Below, piece by piece: positions 1 to 6,632 of a stretch of DNA of 14,634 nt. The notes under the pieces are model-generated. The model had not been told where the DNA came from. It did no database searches and saw only the letters and a list, made by a program, of their open reading frames with translations. Within the stretch, counting starts at the first letter, position 1. Every line of letters starts with the position of its first letter. Source of the DNA: an uncultured bacterium (GTDB lineage: Bacteria > Bacillota > Clostridia > Lachnospirales > Lachnospiraceae); NCBI GenBank assembly GCA_946543095.1, contig CAMNLO010000009.1, positions 1-14,634 of the forward strand. Direction: 5' to 3'. Made by a program: the position numbers and the translations under genes.

Positions 1-195
1 TGCCAGCTCATTGCTCAGCGCCACCCGGCTTTCCTTGACCTTCAGGATCAGGTTCTCTCCCAGTGAGCTGACAACGCTCACCTCTCCTCCGATGTGAAAG
101 CCAAGATCTTCCAGGTGCTGTTTGACCTCCGGGCTTCCGCCCATCTTCTTTATGATCAGAGACTTTCCTTGGTCCGCATAGATCAGAGGCATCAT
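1..195 (-). CDS. feoA: FeoA-type ferrous iron transport protein, partial (C-terminus outside window)
   Basis: The 65 visible residues begin MMPLIYADQGKS and have the small SH3-like FeoA pattern: a 'hLEDLGFHIGGEVSVVS' turn with the conserved L-G-(F)-x-x-G-x-x-V signature, then alternating beta strands ending VALSNELA. FeoA proteins are usually about 70-80 residues, so nearly the whole gene is present and only the last few codons are lost at the window edge. FeoA is a small cytoplasmic partner of the FeoB Fe(II) transporter; feoB would be expected just beyond position 1. Translation can start at either of two adjacent ATG codons (195 or 192), preceded by an AAGGGAG ribosome site. The promoter upstream is near-consensus and covered by two metalloregulator-like operators, and a DtxR-type regulator lies divergently at 432, so iron repression is the natural inference. 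Confidence 0.85.
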   Translation of the reverse strand, partial: MMPLIYADQGKSLIIKKMGGSPEVKQHLEDLGFHIGGEVSVVSSLGENLILKVKESRVALSNELA

Positions 196-227
196 GATTT
201 TTCTCCCTTTGCCCATGGCAATGAATT

Positions 228-245
228 GGTTAGATTCCTCTAACC
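228..245. promoter_or_regulatory. Operator dyad 1, GGTTAG-N6-CTAACC (probable DtxR-family site)
   Basis: GGTTAGATTCCTCTAACC is a perfect 6-bp inverted repeat with a 6-bp spacer. The half-sites resemble the TTAGG/CCTAA arms of DtxR/IdeR boxes. It covers about +1 to +18 of the predicted feoA transcript. Assignment to the adjacent regulator is inferred from position and half-site similarity. Confidence 0.7.
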
Positions 246-252
246 GACTCAC

Positions 253-281
253 AGTATAATTAGTCTTCGCTAACTTGTCAA
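253..281 (-). promoter_or_regulatory. feoA promoter (TTGACA-N17-TATACT)
   Basis: Read on the minus strand, TTGACA (281-276) is followed after exactly 17 bp by TATACT (258-253), a near-perfect sigma-A promoter. The predicted transcript start is near 246, about 50 nt before the feoA ATG. One TTAG-N6-CTAA dyad sits in the spacer and the other lies at the transcript start, so a bound repressor would block RNA polymerase. Confidence 0.8.
260..273. promoter_or_regulatory. Operator dyad 2, TTAG-N6-CTAA (probable DtxR-family site)
   Basis: TTAGTCTTCGCTAA repeats the core of the neighbouring dyad with the same 6-bp spacing. It lies entirely inside the -35/-10 spacer of the feoA promoter. The dyad centres are 30 bp apart (about three helical turns), so two repressor dimers could bind the same DNA face. 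Confidence 0.6.
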
Positions 282-352
282 GCATGAATCTCATCTTGCT
301 TTAAAAAAACCTCGCAATTTCGATTGAATGCAATTGATTATTGTGATAAGCT

Positions 353-371
353 ATTGCTAATCGTTATCAAT
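353..371. promoter_or_regulatory. 19-bp dyad upstream of the DtxR-type gene, possible autoregulatory or Fur-like site
   Basis: ATTGCTAATCGTTATCAAT is an inverted repeat in which the ATTG, TAA/TTA and CAAT blocks mirror each other with two mismatched pairs outside the 3-bp centre. The size and AT-rich layout resemble Fur-type 19-bp boxes more than the TTAG-N6-CTAA sites near feoA. It lies between a possible extended -10 (TGTGATAAG, 342-350) and the regulator's start. The protein that binds it cannot be told from sequence. Confidence 0.45.
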
Positions 372-431
372 CTATGAAAGGAACGAAGTTTGTCGCCGGC
401 CTCGCTAAAAGTGCTCGGCATGGAGGAAATC

Positions 432-818
432 ATGGCACTGCAGGAATCGGGAGAAATGTATCTGGAAACCATCTATGTGCTTTCCCAGACTTCAAATGCT
501 GTCAGAGGCATTGATATCGGCGAGCATATGGGGTTTTCCAAACCCTCCGTCAGCCGGGCGGTGGGGCTTTTGAAAAATGAAGGGCTGGTGAAAAAGGATG
601 GGGACGGCTTTATCCGGCTGACAGAAGCGGGAGAGATCCTGGCGAAACGCATCTATGAGCGTCACACGGTGCTCTCTAAACTACTGATGGATCTGGGAGT
701 GGATGAAGAGACCGCCACGGAGGATGCCTGCCGCATCGAGCACTATATCAGTGACAAATCCTTTGAAGCCATCAAAGCGCGAATGCGGCAGACTTCTCCC
801 ACCGGGGAGATATCCTGA
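432..818 (+). CDS. DtxR/IdeR-family metal-dependent transcriptional regulator, probably iron-responsive
   Basis: This is a 128-residue one-domain DtxR/MntR-type repressor: a winged helix-turn-helix (residues about 24-65, with FSKPSVSRAVGLLKNEGLV as recognition region) and a short dimerisation/metal domain. It lacks the SH3-like C-terminal domain of classical DtxR. The primary metal-site residues can be read: Met9 and Glu12 in GEMYLETIY, His78 in RHTVL, and Cys100, Glu103 and His104 in ACRIEHYIS. Met and Cys at these places match the iron-type DtxR/IdeR, whereas MntR has Asp and Glu. The start chosen is ATG 432, with GGAGG at 422-426 (5-nt gap), giving the usual MALxESGExYLE N-terminus. An in-frame TTG at 390 with its own AAAGGA site would add 14 atypical residues and is the alternative. 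It is divergent from feoA, which is its likely target. Confidence 0.88.
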   Translation: MALQESGEMYLETIYVLSQTSNAVRGIDIGEHMGFSKPSVSRAVGLLKNEGLVKKDGDGFIRLTEAGEILAKRIYERHTVLSKLLMDLGVDEETATEDACRIEHYISDKSFEAIKARMRQTSPTGEIS

Positions 819-1693
819 TGCCTTATATCCATGTAGATGATCTGAGTCTTCCGGAGCTTTCCTGCTACTCGGAAAAGCATGAGGTGCAGCTTCTCCGCGC
901 CAATGAACCGGCCCCTGGACTTTTTGTGGCGGAAAGCGCCAATGTGATACAAAGGGCCCAGATTTCCGGCTGCGAGCCGGTGTCCTTTCTGGCGGAGGAA
1001 AAACGGGCGGAGGCGGAATTTGCCCCGCTCTTTGCCCCCTGGCCCGAGGTGTCTGTGTACACCGCGGACCTGGAGCTCATCAGCCGTCTCTCCGGCTATT
1101 CCATGATGCGGGGAGTGCTTGCCCTGATGAAACGAAAGCCTCTGCCGGATCCGGAGGAGCTGTGCCGGGAAGCGAAGCATATCGCGGTGCTGGAGAATGT
1201 GATGAATCCCACTAATCTGGGGGCTATCTTTCGCAGTGCCGCAGCCCTTTCCATGGACGCCCTGCTCCTGGCCAAAGGCTGCACGGATCCGCTCTACAGG
1301 CGCTCCGCCAGAGTCAGCATGGGAACAGTTTTCCAGATCCCCTGGACATGCTTCGGGAAAGGGCTTTCCTGGCCGGAGGAAGGTATCCGGATGCTGAAGG
1401 AGCAGGGATACCGGATCCTTGCCATGGCCTTGAGGGAGGATGCCATTCCGTTACAGGAATTCAGGTCTGCTCCGGGGGAAAAGCTTGCGGTTCTGTTCGG
1501 CAGCGAAGGCTATGGATTGGAGGAAGAAACCCTGAAGCTTTGCGATGATATCCTTATGATCCCCATGGGACGGGGAGTGGATTCCCTGAATGTGGCAGCG
1601 GCCTCCGCCGTGGCGTTCTGGGAGATCGGAAAAACAATGAGCAGGCTTTTCGATCCGGTAGAGCAGCAGGGGAATCAGATTCCCCCCGTTTAA
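818..1693 (+). CDS. TrmH/SpoU-family RNA 2'-O-methyltransferase
   Basis: This 291-residue protein has the family's substrate-binding N-terminal part and C-terminal SPOUT (trefoil-knot) methyltransferase domain. The three SpoU motifs are clear: NPTNLGAIFRSAAAL at 130-144 (motif I, catalytic Arg139), LFGSEGYGL at 226-234 (motif II) and IPMGRGVDSLNVAAASAVA at 248-266 (motif III, knot and S-adenosylmethionine loop). It should methylate a ribose 2'-OH in tRNA or rRNA; the exact target cannot be told. Its ATG shares one base with the TGA of the preceding regulator gene (TGATG), implying translational coupling, although the two functions are unrelated. Its last 243 bp are overlapped by a convergent gene on the other strand. 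Confidence 0.9.
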   Translation: MPYIHVDDLSLPELSCYSEKHEVQLLRANEPAPGLFVAESANVIQRAQISGCEPVSFLAEEKRAEAEFAPLFAPWPEVSVYTADLELISRLSGYSMMRGVLALMKRKPLPDPEELCREAKHIAVLENVMNPTNLGAIFRSAAALSMDALLLAKGCTDPLYRRSARVSMGTVFQIPWTCFGKGLSWPEEGIRMLKEQGYRILAMALREDAIPLQEFRSAPGEKLAVLFGSEGYGLEEETLKLCDDILMIPMGRGVDSLNVAAASAVAFWEIGKTMSRLFDPVEQQGNQIPPV

Positions 1694-2239
1694 AGAGCGG
1701 ATACAATCCGACAGATCTGCAGCTTTCCGGTACGGATACTGGGCGTTTTTGATATCGTAAAGCCCCCTCTCCCTGAGGATCGCCACATAATGCATGTGGA
1801 GCGGATCCTTCTTCGGATGAAAGAGCAGAACGAAGGCAGCCCCCGGATCCCCTGCCTGATAGGGCAGCTCCTGCCCCCCGGGGGCATATCTCATCTCACA
1901 GGAAAGCCCCTGCTTCCGGAAAAACGCAGCCAGGCTTTTCGGCAGGACCCCGGCTTTTCCAAACAGGGCCTCTCCGTTTTTCTCAAACCATTCCACCAGC
2001 TCTGTAAGCTCTGCCCGGATCCCGAAATACCTGAGCACATTAAAGGCGGCCAGGATCCCGCAGCCGTTCCCGCTGATATCTCCCATCCCGTAAGGGATCC
2101 CGGAAACGGCAGCATGTCTCTGGTCCTCCAGATAGCCCTCCGGTAAGGGGCCCGGAAGCGCTCCCTCCACATGGCGGGAAGCATAGCCCCCGAAGACTCC
2201 CAATATGTCATAGCAAAACAGTTTCAGCCCGTTCAACAA
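1451..2239 (-). CDS. Papain-like/C39-like cysteine protein of unknown function
   Basis: A 262-residue frame. SGNGCGILAAFNVLRYFG (about residues 56-73) has the form of the catalytic-Cys helix in C39-like peptidases (Cys60, with Asn58 as a possible oxyanion residue). MHYVAIL (His150) and YDIKNAQ (Asp162/Asn165) would supply the His and Asn/Asp, so a complete papain-like triad is visible. Spacing and overall size fit the BtrH/C39-like fold, but I cannot name a family member. There is no clear signal peptide, so it is probably cytoplasmic. The start is TTG 2239 with an AGAGGGG site 7 nt upstream. Residues after about 196 run antisense to trmH motifs II and III and look unlike a conserved domain, so the natural stop may have been lost. 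It has its own promoter and lies downstream of the lsr terminator. Confidence 0.6.
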   Translation of the reverse strand: MLNGLKLFCYDILGVFGGYASRHVEGALPGPLPEGYLEDQRHAAVSGIPYGMGDISGNGCGILAAFNVLRYFGIRAELTELVEWFEKNGEALFGKAGVLPKSLAAFFRKQGLSCEMRYAPGGQELPYQAGDPGAAFVLLFHPKKDPLHMHYVAILRERGLYDIKNAQYPYRKAADLSDCIRSLNGGNLIPLLLYRIEKPAHCFSDLPERHGGGRCHIQGIHSPSHGDHKDIIAKLQGFFLQSIAFAAEQNRKLFPRSRPEFL

Positions 2240-2282
2240 GGATACACCCCTCTCAAGCCCTCTCCAGTTCTCTTTTCATGCG

Positions 2283-2320
2283 GTGATATCGAACATATCA
2301 CAAGCACGGGGGAATTGCAA
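2283..2320 (-). promoter_or_regulatory. Promoter with overlapping perfect dyad, upstream of the C39-like gene
   Basis: On the minus strand TTGCAA (2320-2315) is followed after 17 bp by TATGTT (2297-2292) with an extended TGA before it. A perfect 7-bp inverted repeat GTGATAT-cgaac-ATATCAC (2283-2301) covers the -10 and the predicted start, as expected for a repressor operator. The binding protein is unknown. Confidence 0.5.
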
Positions 2321-2348
2321 ATGGAATAGAGACACGGTCTTCAGCAGC

Positions 2349-2378
2349 AAAAGAGGAGGATGCGAAAGCATCCCCCTC
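2349..2378 (-). terminator. Intrinsic terminator of the lsrACDBF operon
   Basis: An 11-bp stem with one A-C mismatch (2353-2363 with 2368-2378) is closed by a four-base loop, and on the minus strand it is followed by TTTT (2352-2349). It lies 37 bp beyond the lsrF stop and just upstream of the next minus-strand promoter, as expected for the end of the lsr transcript. Confidence 0.75.
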
Positions 2379-2414
2379 CCAATAGCATCAGATATTCAGT
2401 TTACCGGAAGCCCC

Positions 2415-3293
2415 TTAGTGGGATAATTCCTCAAAGAACTCAAAGGCTTCCTTGTCCGTGAATCCTTCGTGGACGATCTTGTGCACCGCCTGGGCCATTG
2501 CCACGGGATGAGTGGACTGGAAGATATTTCTGCCCATATCCACGCCGGCCGCGCCGCCCTGCATGACCTTGTAGGCAAGGTTTAAAGCATCCTTCTCCGG
2601 AAGCTTCTTTCCGCCTGCGATCACCAGGGGTACGGGACAGGCCGCAGCCACCTCTTCGAAGTTCTCACAGTAGTAGGTCTTCACGATCTGGCAGCCCAGC
2701 TCCGCAAGGATCCTGGTAGCCAGCTTGAAGAACCGGTCCGTCCTCTCCATCTGCTTTCCGACTGCCACAACGCCCAAAGTCGGAATACTGTACTTTAATC
2801 CGGCGTTAATGACCCTGGAAAGGTTTTCCAGGCTGGAGAGCTGTCCGTCGGCCCCCACAAAGGTCTGCACTGCCATACAATCCGCGTTCATCCGGATCGC
2901 GTCCTCGATGTCCACTGCCACCACCTCATGGGAGAGGTCATCGTCCAGCATAGAGGAGCCGGAGGTGACGCGAAGCGCCACACCGCAGGTGTTGCTTGCG
3001 GGAACACAGGTACGCAGCGCGCCTCTGGTGGCCATGAGCACATCCACGTAGGGAAGCAGGGGCGGGATCACCAGATCCAGCCGCTCCAGCCCGGAGGTGG
3101 AGCCCATGAAATAGCCGTGGTCAAAGGCGAACATCACTGTATGTCCTGTCTTCGGGTTGAAGATCCTGGACAGATGCTTCTTCATGCCCCAGTCCAGACT
3201 GTTGGCGCCCTTCACATGGAAATCACCCATGTTGGCAAAAGGCTCTGCAATGTGATAATCCTTCGGGACTTTTAATCCGTCTTTGTCTGCCAT
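2415..3293 (-). CDS. lsrF: LsrF, 3-hydroxy-5-phosphooxypentane-2,4-dione thiolase
   Basis: At 292 residues this is the length of the E. coli protein (291), and long blocks match it: NSLDWGMKKHLSRIFNPKTG (31-50), FAFDHGYF (55-62), VIAGGKKLPE (224-233) and GVDMGRNIFQSTHPVAM (250-266). It is a class I aldolase-fold (beta/alpha)8 enzyme; Lys205 in VKTYY corresponds to the Schiff-base lysine. LsrF transfers the acetyl group of isomerised phospho-AI-2 to CoA, giving dihydroxyacetone phosphate and acetyl-CoA, and so ends the signal. It is the last gene of the minus-strand lsr operon, 18 nt after lsrB, with an AAGGCGG ribosome site. Its substrate is the product of LsrG in enterics, and no lsrG is present here. 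Confidence 0.95.
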   Translation of the reverse strand: MADKDGLKVPKDYHIAEPFANMGDFHVKGANSLDWGMKKHLSRIFNPKTGHTVMFAFDHGYFMGSTSGLERLDLVIPPLLPYVDVLMATRGALRTCVPASNTCGVALRVTSGSSMLDDDLSHEVVAVDIEDAIRMNADCMAVQTFVGADGQLSSLENLSRVINAGLKYSIPTLGVVAVGKQMERTDRFFKLATRILAELGCQIVKTYYCENFEEVAAACPVPLVIAGGKKLPEKDALNLAYKVMQGGAAGVDMGRNIFQSTHPVAMAQAVHKIVHEGFTDKEAFEFFEELSH

Positions 3294-3311
3294 AATGTAA
3301 TACCGCCTTCT

Positions 3312-4496
3312 TTAGAAATTGTAATCCTTTACATTGTCAGCCGTGAACACGACACGCTCGGGAAGAAGCACCACGCCGTTGTTCTCTGCTGCAGTCTCCT
3401 GGCCTTCCACCAGATCGCCGTTGGGAACCACATCCACGCTGCCGATACCGGGAACTTCCACGCTCTCGCCTGCCTTGATGGTGTTGCCGGCTGCGATGTA
3501 AGCTGCGAAGTAGCAGCCCAGAGCACCCTGGACACCGCAATCCCACAGACCCCATCTCTCAAGGATGTTTGCGTCCAGATAAGCGGTCATTCCGGAAGGT
3601 GTGCAGAAGCCGGTGATGGTGATGTCGTCCTTGGTCAGGCCCTTGCTCTGGGCAGCCTGGCACTGTCCGGGAAGAGCGGTGGAGTCGTTGCAGATGATCA
3701 GGTCCACGTCGGGGTTTGCATCCAGAACAGCAGTACCGATCTCCACGGACTTCTGAGGATCCTGCTCTGAATAGTAGGGATCATGCACCACTGTCCAGTT
3801 AGGATAGGTCTTCTTGATGTACTCTTCGCCGGCCACATACCAGGAGTTCTGGTCAGCCACGGAAGGGTTGGAATAATGCCACACATACTTGATGGCATCC
3901 TTTGCGGGATCCTTGCCTCTGTTCTTTAAGGCATCGGCGCCCATATCCACCAGCATGGGTCCTAAGATCCCTGCGGTACCCTGGGAGACCATCAGTGCAC
4001 GGGCATCGGGAGAAACATCGGAGTCCCAGGTGCAGACCACGATCCCCTGGCTCTGGGCTTCCTTTAACTTCTCGTCAAGAGCACTGGCGTCCACAGAGGA
4101 GATGGCGATGGCATCCACGCCCTTGTCCATTGCTTCCTGGATCGCTTCCAGCTGATCGTTCACGGATGCGGAAGCACGGCCGATGTAATCAACGGTGATG
4201 CCCCAGTCAGCCGCATACTTCTGTGCGCCTGCATTTGCTGCCTCGAAGAATGAGTTGCCGGTGACCTTCGGGATCAGGGCCACGGTCTTGCCGGCGATGT
4301 CGCCGCCTGCTGCCGCTGCTGTGTCAGCGCCGGCATCCGGTGCCGCCTCAGCGGGCTTTGCTTCGCTGCCTGCTGCTTCAGCGGGCTTTGCCGCATCCGC
4401 TCCGCCGCCGCTGGGCGCAGTGGCGCCGCCGCAGCCGGCCAGTAAAGCAGCTACCATGCTCAATGCAAGGATGGATGAAATCAGTTTCTTTTTCAT
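3312..4496 (-). CDS. lsrB: LsrB, AI-2-binding lipoprotein of the Lsr ABC transporter
   Basis: A 394-residue periplasmic-binding-protein-type receptor, here a membrane-anchored lipoprotein: residues 1-21 form a lipoprotein signal ending LAGC (Cys22), followed by an Ala/Pro/Gly/Glu-rich linker to about 66, then the two-lobed binding fold. The match to E. coli LsrB is extensive (TWDSD, PSVADQNSW, GLWD, VLLPERVVF). Of the six AI-2 contacts known in enteric LsrB (Lys35, Asp116, Asp166, Gln167, Pro220, Ala222), four are kept (Lys77, Asp158, Asp215, Gln216) and two differ: Asn270 for Pro and Ser272 for Ala. It lies 79 nt after lsrD with a GGGAGG site 11 nt before the ATG. A ribose receptor is the alternative, but the lsrF/lsrK neighbours and the closing ...ERVVF...YNF block favour LsrB. 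Confidence 0.93.
   Translation of the reverse strand: MKKKLISSILALSMVAALLAGCGGATAPSGGGADAAKPAEAAGSEAKPAEAAPDAGADTAAAAGGDIAGKTVALIPKVTGNSFFEAANAGAQKYAADWGITVDYIGRASASVNDQLEAIQEAMDKGVDAIAISSVDASALDEKLKEAQSQGIVVCTWDSDVSPDARALMVSQGTAGILGPMLVDMGADALKNRGKDPAKDAIKYVWHYSNPSVADQNSWYVAGEEYIKKTYPNWTVVHDPYYSEQDPQKSVEIGTAVLDANPDVDLIICNDSTALPGQCQAAQSKGLTKDDITITGFCTPSGMTAYLDANILERWGLWDCGVQGALGCYFAAYIAAGNTIKAGESVEVPGIGSVDVVPNGDLVEGQETAAENNGVVLLPERVVFTADNVKDYNF
4348..4391. repeat. Direct repeat encoding the LsrB linker
   Basis: The 14-mer TCAGCGGGCTTTGC occurs at 4348-4361 and 4378-4391, 30 bp apart, encoding two in-frame AKPAEA units ten residues apart. It lies in the flexible tether between the lipid anchor and the binding domain, where in-frame length change would be tolerated. 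Confidence 0.7.
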
Positions 4497-4548
4497 TGCT
4501 TTTTTAACCTCCCATTAAAAGTTTTGGATGATGAAGCTTAAAGTTCTA

Positions 4549-4572
4549 TATTTCAGGGGATTACCCGAAATA
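4549..4572 (-). promoter_or_regulatory. Intercistronic hairpin between lsrD and lsrB
   Basis: A stem of 6 + 3 bp with a one-base bulge (TATTTC/GAAATA and GGG/CCC, loop of five) begins 3 nt after the lsrD stop. There is no proper U-run behind it, so full termination is unlikely. Such hairpins often protect or set off the transcript part for the binding protein, which is needed in excess over the permeases; that role is inferred. Confidence 0.45.
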
Positions 4573-4575
4573 CCA

Positions 4576-5607
4576 TTAGGATGTTTTCTTCTTTGGCATG
4601 AAGAATCTGTAAAGCTTTCCGCTCTCCGCCAGGGCTCTGCCCACCACGATGATGATCAGGATCACACCCACCGGAAGATCCAGATTCTGGGAGCTGACCC
4701 CGAAGCAAAGGGGAAGTCCATAGCGCAGGATGCAGATGATGATAGAGGCCAGGGCCGTCCCGATGATGCTGCCCTTCCCGCCTGTGGAAAGGGTTCCTCC
4801 CAGCACCACCGCCGTGATGATGGAAAGGGTGAAGGTGGCGCCCAAATCGCTTTTGGCAGAGTCCACATTGGAGGTCAAAAGGATCCCGGAGATCGCCGCA
4901 CCAATGCCCGTCAGGATATAGGTGCTCATGATGACCAGCCTGGTGTTGATGCCGGAATACTCCGCAGCCTGAGGGTTCACGCCGATCAGGAAGATTTTTC
5001 TGCCGTATTTCGTCATGTGCAGTAAAACGCTGCACAAAATGATCAGTACAATGTAAATGAAGATCTGGGTGGGCAGAAAACCGAAGAGCATTCCCTTCCC
5101 CAGAAACCGGAAACCAACGAACGCACCGGTCTCCGTTTTGGAGGGAAAACCGCTGATGCCCTGATAGGCCGGTGTCTTGGACATACCGGAAATCAGCAGG
5201 CCAAGCCCCGAATACAGGAAGCTCCCTCCCAGCGTCACCACCATGGGCTGCACGCCGCAGTAGGCGATGAAGAAACCGGATAAGGCGCCGCAGAGTGCTG
5301 CCGCAAGGATCGCCAGAAGCACGGAGACCCAGATGTTTAAGCCCCCGTCGGACCAGGAGACGCCGATGATGATAGAGGTCAGGCCGATGATGGAGCTGGC
5401 CTGGATGTCAATGCCTCCGGTGATCATGACAAAGGTCACGAACAGGGCGATGATGCAGATGCTGATATAATTGGTGATGCTGGAAAGGATGGAGGCAGGC
5501 CGCAGGAACTTGGCGGGATTCGCCGCGCCGAAGACCACAAACTCCAGCACCAGCAGAATTAACAGGATGAACTCCCATCTCTTGAACAGCTGTTTTACAA
5601 GCTTCAT
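4576..5607 (-). CDS. lsrD: LsrD, AI-2 ABC transporter permease
   Basis: A 343-residue polytopic membrane protein of the BPD_transp_2 (ribose/AI-2) permease family, with about 8-10 hydrophobic segments by eye. Diagnostic stretches match E. coli LsrD: VLEFVVFGAANP (20-31), MITGGIDI (61-68) and AKSDLGATF (251-259) followed by ITAVVLGG. GVNPQAAEYSGI (209-220) is the cytoplasmic loop that docks on the ATPase. LsrC and LsrD form the membrane channel and share LsrA. Its ATG overlaps the lsrC stop by 4 nt, so the two subunits are translationally coupled. The basic tail KKKTS lies on the cytoplasmic side by the positive-inside rule. Confidence 0.92.
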   Translation of the reverse strand: MKLVKQLFKRWEFILLILLVLEFVVFGAANPAKFLRPASILSSITNYISICIIALFVTFVMITGGIDIQASSIIGLTSIIIGVSWSDGGLNIWVSVLLAILAAALCGALSGFFIAYCGVQPMVVTLGGSFLYSGLGLLISGMSKTPAYQGISGFPSKTETGAFVGFRFLGKGMLFGFLPTQIFIYIVLIILCSVLLHMTKYGRKIFLIGVNPQAAEYSGINTRLVIMSTYILTGIGAAISGILLTSNVDSAKSDLGATFTLSIITAVVLGGTLSTGGKGSIIGTALASIIICILRYGLPLCFGVSSQNLDLPVGVILIIIVVGRALAESGKLYRFFMPKKKTS

Positions 5608-6632
5608 ACCTCTGCCCCTCCCTTCGCGTCCGTATCCGCTTTTGTCAGGGCGGTCCTCATCAAAAGTCTTTTCCTTCTGGCGTTCTCAATGGCGCTTCTC
5701 TGGGCCAGGGCGTCGATCACCACGATGGTGATCAGCATGATGCCCGTTATGGCGTCGTCATAGGTGGAGGGCAGCCCGATGAACACCAGCATTCTGGTGA
5801 CGGAGCTCATGATGATGGCCCCGATGGCCGCGCCGGCGATATTGCCCAGGCCTCCGGAAAGGGAGATGCCACCCAGGACACAGGCCGCAATGGCGCTCAT
5901 TTCATAGCCGTTTCCGGCGCTGATGGTGATCTGTCCGTACTTGGAAGCAAAGGCCACTCCCGAGATCCCCGCAAAGACGCCGCTTAAGACATAAGCTGCC
6001 ATCTTTGTCCAGAACACCGAGATCCCCACCAGGTTTGCACCGCCGGGATTGTCTCCCACCGCGATGAAATACTTGCCCCTTCTGGTCCTGGTGAGGAGCA
6101 GGTGGGCGATGATGGCGATCACAAACACGATGGCATAATACCATGTGATGCTGGCGAAGCAGACCTGGGTGCCGTAGCCGGTGAAATCCCCGGCGAAATT
6201 TTCCACGGTCTTCCCCTGGGAAACGATGTACACAAGTCCCCGGATGACGCCGCAGGTACCTAATGTAAAGATCAGGGAGGGCACTCCGAAATAGGCAACT
6301 CCCAGTCCGTTGATGATGCCCACCACTGTCCCGATGACCACCGCCAGGATCAGCATCTTTACGGGAGAACCCTTCTCCTGGGCGATGAGACCGGATATGG
6401 CCGCCATGAGCCCCATGGTGGAGCCGATGGAAACATCGATCTCTCCCGTCATGATCACAAAGGAGATCCCCACCGCCAGAAGGGTGAACACCACGCTGGC
6501 GTTAAAGCAGGCCACGATATTGTCGTAGGTCAGGAAATCGGAATTGATGAGCCCCGTGAGAATGATCAGGGCAATGAGAAACAGGAGGCTGGACATCCAG
6601 CGTACCTGAAGGATATTCTTGATCTTGCTCAT
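5604..6632 (-). CDS. lsrC: LsrC, AI-2 ABC transporter permease
   Basis: A 342-residue integral membrane protein, the same length as E. coli LsrC, in the BPD_transp_2 family. Its first membrane segment is about 14-30; the family motifs are MTGEIDVSIGS (61-71), the ATPase-docking loop GDNPGGANLVGI (193-204) and LGGISLSGGLGNIAGAAIG (253-271). It pairs with LsrD to carry AI-2 across the membrane. Position second in the operon, directly after the ATPase, is the enteric order A-C-D-B. The start overlaps the lsrA stop by 4 nt (coupled translation). The last 30 or so residues are hydrophilic and less conserved. Confidence 0.92.
   Translation of the reverse strand: MSKIKNILQVRWMSSLLFLIALIILTGLINSDFLTYDNIVACFNASVVFTLLAVGISFVIMTGEIDVSIGSTMGLMAAISGLIAQEKGSPVKMLILAVVIGTVVGIINGLGVAYFGVPSLIFTLGTCGVIRGLVYIVSQGKTVENFAGDFTGYGTQVCFASITWYYAIVFVIAIIAHLLLTRTRRGKYFIAVGDNPGGANLVGISVFWTKMAAYVLSGVFAGISGVAFASKYGQITISAGNGYEMSAIAACVLGGISLSGGLGNIAGAAIGAIIMSSVTRMLVFIGLPSTYDDAITGIMLITIVVIDALAQRSAIENARRKRLLMRTALTKADTDAKGGAEV

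Noticed and set aside
390..431. TTG 390 as start of the DtxR-type regulator
   Set aside because: It has a fair AAAGGA site, but the added residues are atypical, whereas ATG 432 has a GGAGG site at good distance and gives the usual family N-terminus. Kept only as an alternative.
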